From Saxidomus purpurata (lineage: Eukaryota > Mollusca > Bivalvia > Venerida > Veneridae): a stretch of DNA of 64,000 nucleotides. The position numbers and the translations under genes were made by a program. Shown here one piece after another: positions 56,655 to 64,000 of the stretch (position 1 is its first letter; the number at the start of each line of letters is the position of its first letter). The notes under the pieces were generated by a model. It did not search any database. It worked only from the letters and a program-made list of their open reading frames with translations, and had not been told where the DNA came from. The stretch is from contig JAFMSR010000019.1 in NCBI GenBank assembly GCA_022818135.1, positions 31,604,879-31,668,878 of the forward strand, in the 5' to 3' direction.

Positions 56655-56800
56655 CAAATAAACCCGGAGGTTGTGGGCTCGAGCCCTACAGGAGTCACGA
56701 CCGTACCTCCTCATAAGACACCAGTACTAGTTTTCCAGGAAGCGGTCTCGAGAGTGACTCTATAGGTTTCAAGCTTTCTTCACAATCGAGCTAAAATAAA
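56655..56800 (+). repeat. SINE copy with tRNA-like B box and conserved tail
   Basis: It has GTGGGCTCGAGCCCTAC (B-box-like), ACCAGTACTAGT, then AAGCGGTCTCGAGAGTGACT and TTTCTTCACAATCGAGC. The tail matches those at 34,100 and, more distantly, 2,905. Confidence 0.6.
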
Positions 56801-57194
56801 TTAATATAAACTAATTCAAAACTAAATAAAATCAAAAGTGTTTCTATACTAAGTAACATATTTACGTGTTACATTGGGCATTATGATTTTATATTCACAT
56901 AATATTAAACTTTGCATATTTACGTAATAATTAAGCATTAGGCGTCATGTTTCCGTAGCGTTGTAACGCGTTCGTAATGTATACATGTATTTTAGTAGGC
57001 GTCTAACTAGCCGCTAGCATAACGAACGATTCCATTCAGTGTATACAAACACAAGATGTTTCTCAAATGTTTTATCTAAACTGTACGTGCAGAAAGATAA
57101 GAAGTTGCAGAGGTCGCTGTTCAGTCTGTATAATCACCGAGTTTCCTTTGGAACATAAGCGTTAATATCAAAACTTAAAACTGTTAAAAACTGA

Positions 57195-57493
57195 CCCGTA
57201 AATGATAAAAAGATGTTCAGTTCTAGGATTCTATTACATTTCGCAGAAGTATTCGACTTCATTTTTCCTCTCTGAGAAAATCATAGCAGAAAAATAATAA
57301 GATAACATAATAATATTCAGACTTTACATTTTGTTACGCTTCATGTATTATTGATACCTCGAACATTTACATCCACTGATCGGAAGCTAGTCACATCAAT
57401 AAAACCAATACAAAATATGAGCAGAGTTTCATGAACTCATATGCTGGTGACAATTAACTTTGAAGACGGCGGTCTGCGAATTTTGATACAGAA
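57195..57493 (+). promoter_or_regulatory. Upstream region of the glycosyltransferase gene, conserved in its copies
   Basis: The stretch 57,197-57,290 resembles 62,957-63,055 (AATGATAAA..GATGTTCAGT, TCTGAGAAAATCATAGCAGA). The stretch 57,419-57,493 is almost identical to 63,847-63,921. It is likely to include the promoter and 5' UTR, but no TATA box is evident. Confidence 0.4.
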
Positions 57494-58402
57494 ATGTATA
57501 ACTCACTGTCAAAATTACGGACGCTATTTTGTCTGGCGATCGCTGGGTCAGTAGTATTCATGTTTTCTTGTTCGAATTATATTCGTTGGGGATTTGGAGT
57601 ACAGAGGAATAATTGCGTGGATTACTCAAAAGTAAGCAGTGCAAGAAACGCTACAAATCAGACAAACATACATAATGAATTCAGTGATTCATATAAATGG
57701 TGTGTCGTTCTTACAGTAAATCTTGCATATTTTGACATGTTTGAGAATTGGTGGTGGCATTTCAAGAAACTTAACATAAAAGTGAATGTTACTGTAATAG
57801 CAGAAGATGATCAAGTGTTTGAAAAGCTGAAGAAGCAGCATGATCACGAAGGCATCACGATTGTACGCAGCTGGATTTTGAATATTTCAAAATCACTCAA
57901 ATTTGCGTCAGCTATGTACAATAAACTGGGCTCGGCAAGACCAACATACATGTTACGATATCTGAAAGAGGGTTACAATGTTTTGTATGCAGATACGGAC
58001 AGTGTGTGGCTACGAAACCCTTTCCCATACTTTACAGGATTGTCTGATATTTGGGCACAAACTGAAAACAATGGAGTTAGAGTTTGTGCTGGGTTTATTG
58101 CTGTAAGAAGCAGTACTCGCACTATTGAACTTGTGGAACAATGGGAAATGAAATTAAAAGCAAAGTCACAACGAAATCAACCGATCTTAAACAAATTGAT
58201 TAAACAAGCTAGTGTTAATGTTGCCCCTTTGGATGAAGGTTTATTCATTGGTGGTCCGCAAGCATCTCAGAAGACACCAGAACAATGGAATCATGTAGTC
58301 ATGTTGCATGCTACGTTCTGCTTAGGATACGAAAAAAAGGTTGCCTGCTTCAAAAAATGGAATTTATGGTTTGCAAATCGTAATAAAAGAGACCTAGCTT
58401 AA
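57494..58402 (+). CDS. Golgi-type glycosyltransferase, Nucleotid_trans (PF03407-like) family
   Basis: A single uninterrupted frame of 302 residues. A short cytosolic tail is followed by one membrane segment (about 10-26, LFCLAIAGSVVFMF), the layout of type II Golgi enzymes. The lumenal domain (about 68-290) has VLYADTDSVWLRNPFPYF with the metal- and nucleotide-binding DTD at 167-169, then GFIAVRSS, LDEGLF and a terminal LHATFCLGYEKK like the HAN.C.G...K phrase of the family. Several NxT/S sites are present. Related proteins transfer sugars such as xylose or galactose; donor and acceptor here are unknown. The ATG was chosen because it precedes the membrane anchor and is conserved in the copy at 63,922. 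It belongs to a tandem family. Confidence 0.85.
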   Translation: MYNSLSKLRTLFCLAIAGSVVFMFSCSNYIRWGFGVQRNNCVDYSKVSSARNATNQTNIHNEFSDSYKWCVVLTVNLAYFDMFENWWWHFKKLNIKVNVTVIAEDDQVFEKLKKQHDHEGITIVRSWILNISKSLKFASAMYNKLGSARPTYMLRYLKEGYNVLYADTDSVWLRNPFPYFTGLSDIWAQTENNGVRVCAGFIAVRSSTRTIELVEQWEMKLKAKSQRNQPILNKLIKQASVNVAPLDEGLFIGGPQASQKTPEQWNHVVMLHATFCLGYEKKVACFKKWNLWFANRNKRDLA

Positions 58403-59440
58403 CTCATTATTTAAAATACACTTCTTTGTCTATTTGTCACACAGAAAACTTATCGTACAATTCTTGCCACTCAAAACAGGAGGAAGTCAAAAATACATTT
58501 TACTGTCTTTAACATTAAAAAAACAACAACAAGATCTAGTTTTTCCATATAAGGCGTAGGCATATTAAAGTTTTTAAACGTAAAGAGACATTTCTTAACA
58601 AGCATACATATATAACCAACTGATTCCTCGATGAATGTTCTATGAGCTACATGAAGTCTAGTTTTTTCATATTTCAATGTGATAAGGGGTTTAAATGTAA
58701 GAGTTTTTTCTAAATTATTTCAGATGCAAAAAAAAGTCTTAAATTTCCTGACGCCTATTTTAGATTGTTTCTATATTACAGTAGACCCTAGAAATTCCGG
58801 TCGGCCTTGGACGTGAGAAAATTGACCAGAATGTTGAGGTGACCGGAGTTTTAGGGAATGAGCTATCTAATTTCCATTCCTCTAGTTAGTCCTGTATACG
58901 GGATATATATACATTTATATGAATCATGGGGGTTACTTTGCAACATGGTCGTCTTTAATAAAATTCATATTAAACATTTAAATTCATGTCAAAGTCGGTA
59001 CAACATACAATTAACATTCACAGCATTTAGAACCGCAACACCAGAATATCAGCAGCATCCATGCCGTGCAGTCTAAAGCCCAGGTTAATATTGGTTGAAA
59101 TCAAGTTGATGCCCTTTCTGTTCAGCATATACATATAAAAGATGATATTTCACTTTTAAAAATGTCGGTCGGTGCTTTCTATTTCATCTTGTTTTCCTTT
59201 CTTTTCTTTTACAACATTTTGAACTGCCTTTTAAATATTGGTCGATTTTAAAAGTCTAACAATCATGAGAATTAATCAAATTCCTAACACTTTTGATACA
59301 CAAAATGTACAATTAAGTCAATTGATAAGCCAACTATTTTTGCTTTGTGACAGACTGGTGTCACGTGACTTATGGCGAACAATTTGAAAAAATATGTGCT
59401 CTGACAAAAGAGTGAAATACAACATTATAAGCAGTTATAT
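58403..59440. other. No gene seen between the glycosyltransferase and the LINE remnant
   Basis: AT-rich sequence with only short open frames. No repeat or RNA gene is recognised. Confidence 0.4.
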
Positions 59441-59702
59441 TGAAAGAATAAAATAGTGCTACTTTTGAATGAATATAGGGTGAACACGGAAGTTTGATTT
59501 TGAAAAGTGCAAAATGAGGGATATCTTAAAAATCTGAGTTTTACCTTTGCTTTACCTGTGGTTTGTTGTGGACTTACTTATAAAACGTTTTACCTGGATT
59601 ACCTGAATTATATATTGGATTATAACAGGGAAAGTTGTCATGATTTGTAATAATCATGTCGAATGGTATGTTGTCTTTTGCATAGACTAAAATAATGCTC
59701 AA

Positions 59703-60605
59703 ATGTCTCCAAAAAAGAAGGACAAATACAAATCTCAGAAACAAGATGTGAACACTGTAAAAGTTGTTAAAGATAAAAAGAGGAAAAATGCTTTAGTATC
59801 TCCTAACAATCTAAATTTGGTACCAGAGAAGCGCTCAGATTCTCGCATATCACCCACGGGTACAACTCTTACAGATGCGACTGTGTCGTGTAGTGTTGTG
59901 GGTAGTACAATGGCATCACAGGCGCCGTCAGGATATATACAACCTATGAATATGTCTTCTATGACAAATATGAAAATTATCAGACTCAGCCAGGAGCCTT
60001 TTACACTACATTGTCTCATCCGCCACCTAACTCACCCCCGAAGTTCCAGTCAAATACCCCCAGATCTACAATACTTACAATGATGGCTTCCAAAAATCAA
60101 TGCTTAATCAACTATCGTCTTTATATCAACGTCTCAATAAACTTGACTCCATAGAAAAACGATTGTCTAACCTTTCTCCCAACCTCAGTTATATGGATAC
60201 TCGAGTGACCTCCCTTCAAAGTTCAGTTCGCAAAGTTGATTCCAAGGTAACAGAAGTTGAAGCAAGTAGGGCATATGAGTCGCAGACTTCTGAGGAGCTC
60301 AAATCAATAAATGCAGAGCTTGAAATAGTTTTGCAGGCGGAGCGTTTTAAAGCGAATAAATTATCCACTGAGTTCGAATCCATGACATCTATGTCAGATG
60401 ATATTGAGGAACTAAGATCTCGTTCAATGCGTTCGTAATCTTCTATTCCATGGCTTTGAAGGGGAAAAATCACCTGTTGGTAGAAATCTGAAAACTGTGC
60501 TAAGATTGTTCTTGATTTTTTGCAGATATTGCAGATGCACATAATACAATAAAGATTGAAAGAGCCCATAGTATAACACGTCTCAAGCAAATTGCAATAA
60601 ACCGG
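59703..60605 (+). pseudogene. Decayed LINE-type ORF1 (coiled-coil, L1-ORF1-like)
   Basis: The first frame (59,703 on) starts MSPKKKDKYKSQKQDVNTVK, a basic N-terminus. A Tyr/Gln/Pro-rich part continues in another frame (about 59,943-60,095). A coiled-coil stretch follows at 60,100-60,438 (LNKLDSIEKRLSNL, VTEVEASRAYES, ending DDIEELRSRSMR). After a frameshift the sequence still reads like the RNA-binding core (FEGEKSPVGRN, IKIERAHSI, RLKQ). At least three frameshifts mean it is not functional. Downstream reverse transcriptase is absent. The exact LINE clade cannot be named. Confidence 0.65.
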
Positions 60606-60789
60606 TATACCGGTTTTATCGTGCATCACTATTCGTACAAAATCTTCTTACGCTGAGTTGTTATGTTTTGGACCCATTTCCATCGTTTATCATACTCAAT
60701 TGATATTGTGTTAATTCGTACAGGTAATAATTTGTTTTATTCAATGTTAACGAAACGAAAAGAACTTACATCAATGATTAAGGGTGATA

Positions 60790-60880
60790 ACTGTGTAAGC
60801 AGCTTGGTAGCTTTGTCGGTAAGCGGAGGACCGGGGTTCGAATCCATGTCAGGCTGCAAAACTCCATCCTGACATAATGG
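60790..60880 (+). repeat. tRNA-like SINE head
   Basis: GTAAGCAGCTTGGTAGCTTT followed by GGGGTTCGAATCC gives A-box-like and clear B-box-like signals. It is directly followed by the composite repeat at 60,915. Confidence 0.5.
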
Positions 60881-60914
60881 TACAGTACAGAATGAAAGTG
60901 TTGATCAAGACTTA

Positions 60915-61370
60915 TTGAATAATACCGAATGAGAATAGTCAATAAAGTACTCTTGTGTTTTCAGTCTTTCTTGAATGGGTTAATAATTTAAGTACTCAAA
61001 TAATTCATATCTATCAACATAATATGTTGATACCACCAAATTAATGTTAATTTTAAGTGTAGAGTATTTATAATTTCTAGGCCAGTGAATAACGGTCAAT
61101 AATTCGAGTGGCATATTTAGAAGAAAAACAAGGATTAAGTTTGTTTTCCTGATACACATGTCGAGATAATTTGGGACAAAAATGACAAGTGGCCGGAAAG
61201 ACTTTACAATGGAAGGTACATGAGTTCGAATCCCGGTCCAAGTTCTTTTTTTCTCACCATATGACATTTGGCGCCTTCCTACTGAATAAAAAAGAATTCT
61301 TTACAAATTTACCTTACAATCACTTTCATAATACTAAAAATTGCGCCGACTATCTTTGTAAAAGGTAGTT
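60915..61370 (+). repeat. Dispersed composite SINE-like repeat, copy 2
   Basis: Counterpart of 12,122-12,615. Both share GAATGGGTTAATAATTTAAG, ATTCATATCTATCAACATAA, CAGTGAATAACGGTC and a tRNA-like stretch with B box (GAGTTCGAATCCC near 61,222). Confidence 0.65.
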
Positions 61371-63700
61371 CTTGTTTTGCTATATCTTCGTTATTTATCA
61401 AAAGTATTGTAACAACGAACATAAGGTTTCTGTATTCAAACCAGCATAATACACGGGAAACGAACTGCTTGGTACTAGAGAAGAAAATGAATACATTGAC
61501 TATTTCATTCCATACATCATCTGTATTACCTGTATAATTGCCAAATACATGTATGATGGTAAAATCTAAAGGGCTATGTACGAGGAAAACTTGACTTTGA
61601 TGTGCAGTCACAGTATGCAGTTTGTGTCGAAATATAAATATGGTAAATAGGACAGTTTTTAAATGTTGTAATGGCTCAATTCTTGTTGAAGACATTATAT
61701 TAAAAAAGAAAATTTTCAGATACTAGCTATATTCGTATGAACTGGCGAATTTTTACGTCGAAATACGTCGGTTTTACGACGTTGTGACGCAGTGCACTAA
61801 CATAAGAAGCGCATCGATACTGAAAAAAGTAAGGGTATCAATTGTTTTGGCTAATTTTGTAGATAATTGCTCGTTGGATGCATTATCAATTTCTGAAAAA
61901 CGTTTACCAGAGCGTTTTCACTTCATTTACATTTATGCGTAAATAGTTACGCCGGCAAACGCCCGACTAATTACGTTTGAAAGTCGTTTTTCTACTGACA
62001 TAATGTAATAAAAATTAATTTATTAATACTTACATATACCAGTCGAGAGAGAATATTACTCTCTTAACAGCACATTTTGAATTTTCTTTTTACGATTATT
62101 TTAAGTCGAGCTATATAGGAAAACGTACGGAACGGCACATGCATAGACAGTGTCGCTAGGTGGCGTCTTAACGTCACTTTGTTGCTAGGTAACCGACGTC
62201 AAAATGAAATAAAAGTTGTAATTCCGTACCGGCCGTTTCAAGTGTCATCACTCCAAGTTTCAGGTCAATCTGATGAAATGTTATTATTGACCTGAAAATC
62301 TAAAGCATTGTAAAAGGTTGAAAAAAAGATCAATATGATGAATGCTTATAAGATATGTTCACGCTCGAAAAAGCAAATTGATAGAGAAGGCTTTTAATAG
62401 ATCTATTATCAATAATTATTTTTCGACAAATTTGAAAAATATAATGAACTGATAATGACATGACATAGCATTTTGTCCATTTGCTAACAACTTTGACCCG
62501 AAGTGATGTACTATAATTATTATAACAGCTGTGCTTTATTACGCTTTCTACTTTCGCGTTATAACGCCTTTGTTCAGTGTTATACATTTCTCCGAATTTA
62601 ATGCTATAATATTGCCTTTCTCTTGCACGATAACTCATTTTACTTTCGCATAAAATTGCGTTCTTAACTTTATTTATAGAACAATACATTTATGCGAATT
62701 ACAGGGCCATTGTAAACAATGACTTAGTTTCACGTCTTTTCATGACGCACGGCGTTAACAGTACCGCGCTTAAAGCGCTACTGATGTCATTGGTATGACG
62801 TTAACACCACGTACGTTGTCCCACGCATTGTTAAGCGTCGCAATAGTAACTAAAGAGCGTTTATTTTTTTGTGATTTTTTGTGCTAGAATAATGTTTACT
62901 CACGTTTTTGGTGTTATCACACCAGCAGAATCCATGAGAATATGTTGGTGCCCCGTCGTTGTAAATGATAAACGAATGTTCAGTTGTAAGATCCTATTAC
63001 ATTTCCCAGTATTATATTTAATCATTACTATCTGAGAAAATCATAGCAGAAACATATGCATGTATCTCCATATTTTCAATTCCATCCGCTTATAACTCAA
63101 ATGTGGCTATAAGCTTCGTGAAGCACGTTGGCGACTTGCAGTTGGCAACCATAATTATTCACAATGCTCAAACATCTAGACATGAACTCGTTACAAAGTA
63201 AATAAAAAATCAGTTCGAAATAACTAGCAACATAATAGTTACATGTTGAAACAGAGCTATTAAACAGAAAATAATAAAAACGAATAACAGAGGACAGATC
63301 GGGCTAGAGGATCTGAGCGAATTGAACTAGGCGGAGCGGGTGGAAATTTGCGGAGCGGGTTGAAGTGAGCGGAACGGATTTAAGTTGGCGAGCGATACAG
63401 GAAGAGGGGCAAAGAAAAACTACCAACACTTAATAAATTAATGTTTTGTGCAGTATATCTGTTTTCAGATCTTGTATTTCAAAATGTGACGATAAAAGTA
63501 AAAACAATTTGCTATTTTGGTTTCAGTCTCGTCCTCCGATGCATTAATTGACACATCACTGATGTATGAGGATGTATAGCATAAGATAAAGTAATTTAAT
63601 ACTTTGTTTTTGGATACTCTCTTGCGTTATTTATACATCAAATGTTTACAAGCATTGCACACAATTTATTTGCAGCTGATAAAGACGGAGATCTGCGTAC
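61371..63700. other. Region without a convincing gene before the glycosyltransferase copies
   Basis: No exon is supported. A palindromic X-box-like site (GTTGCTAGGTAAC, 62,181-62,193) sits between two ACGTCA-type half-sites at about 62,171 and 62,196. A GC-rich phrase GCGGAGCGGGT recurs with variants at 63,330-63,385. Bases 62,957-63,055 resemble the glycosyltransferase upstream region. Confidence 0.4.
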
Positions 63701-63716
63701 TAGTATATGGATTCAA

Positions 63717-63846
63717 ACATTATTAAATCACTGTTAAAATTACGGACGCTATTTTTTCTGGCGATCGTTGGGTTAGTAGTTATCATGTTTTCTTACGTAC
63801 AATAAACTGGGCTCTTCAAGAACATACATGTTACGATTTCTGAAAT
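63717..63846 (+). pseudogene. Glycosyltransferase pseudogene with internal deletion
   Basis: It starts like the gene at 57,494 (ATG, then LLKLRTLFFLAIVG) but after the anchor (MFSY) it jumps to sequence matching 57,915-57,965 (GTACAATAAACTGGGCTC, ACATACATGTTACGAT). About 345 bases are lost and the frame meets a stop at once. It then runs directly into the upstream region of the next copy at 63,847. Confidence 0.8.
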
Positions 63847-63921
63847 GAGCAGAGTTTCATGAACTTATATGCTGGTGACAATTAACTTTGAAGACGGCGG
63901 TCTGCGAATTTTGATACAGAA

Positions 63922-64000
63922 ATGTTTAACTCACTGTCAAAATTACGGACGCTATTTTGTCTGGCGATCGCTGGGTCAGTAGTGTTCATGTTTTCTCGTT
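63922..64000 (+). CDS. Glycosyltransferase paralogue, 5' end only
   Basis: The first 26 codons match the gene at 57,494 with MFNSLSKLRTLFCLAIAGS and the same membrane anchor; the window then ends. The 75 bases before the ATG are also nearly identical, so this is a recent tandem copy 6.4 kb downstream. Whether the rest is intact cannot be seen. Confidence 0.8.
   Translation, partial: MFNSLSKLRTLFCLAIAGSVVFMFSR

Noticed and set aside
59735..60629. Minus-strand frames of 94 and 137 codons
   Set aside because: They are antisense shadows of the LINE ORF1 remnant.
61309..62689. Minus-strand frames of 119-128 codons
   Set aside because: No domain, no splice context, and the first overlaps a dispersed repeat.

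Overview
The window is animal genomic DNA: AT-rich, with short exons bounded by GT/AG introns and many interspersed and tandem repeats. Extracellular mosaic genes (PAN, EGF-like, sushi, kringle), SINE tails ending in a cycle like TTCACAATCGAG, and segments resembling repeats I recall from clam sequences suggest a lophotrochozoan, most likely a bivalve mollusc. The species-level guess is inference only.

Positions 1-26,466 hold two tandem copies of a duplicated unit (A, 1-11,156; B, 11,157-26,466). The start of a third, disrupted copy lies at 26,467. Units A and B each carry one minus-strand gene with six coding exons of matching size and phase. The gene encodes a secreted protein of about 405 residues: signal peptide, PAN/apple domain, short EGF-like segment, three sushi (CCP) domains and a C-terminal kringle. 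Most size difference between the copies comes from insertions. In B these are a mariner relic, a Tc1-like transposon with both ends intact but a frameshifted transposase, a 616-bp repeat and a poly-A-rich element. In A they are an element with a microsatellite and a recurrent repeat block.

Positions 27,217-28,441 contain suspicious homopolymer blocks. Positions 28,676-33,836 are a large minisatellite of about 77 copies of a 67-bp unit, with an internal duplication of about 1 kb. From 33,837 to 37,480 no gene is seen.

Positions 37,485-48,152 (minus) hold a carotenoid oxygenase family gene (RPE65/BCO/NinaB) with 11 well-supported coding exons and a tentative twelfth. It keeps the four iron-binding histidines but starts with an apparent signal peptide. 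The end of exon 8 together with its splice donor has been amplified into nine 67-bp tandem copies. A possible 26-bp 5' noncoding exon lies at 53,220.

Positions 48,200-57,400 are repeat-rich with no convincing gene. At 57,494-58,402 (plus) is an intronless type II membrane glycosyltransferase of the Nucleotid_trans family. A partial deletion-pseudogene and the start of another copy occur at 63,717-64,000, so this is a second tandem gene family. Between them are a decayed LINE ORF1 and SINE-like repeats.

Exon limits were placed by hand from splice consensus, reading phase and comparison between copies. No alignment or database search was run.
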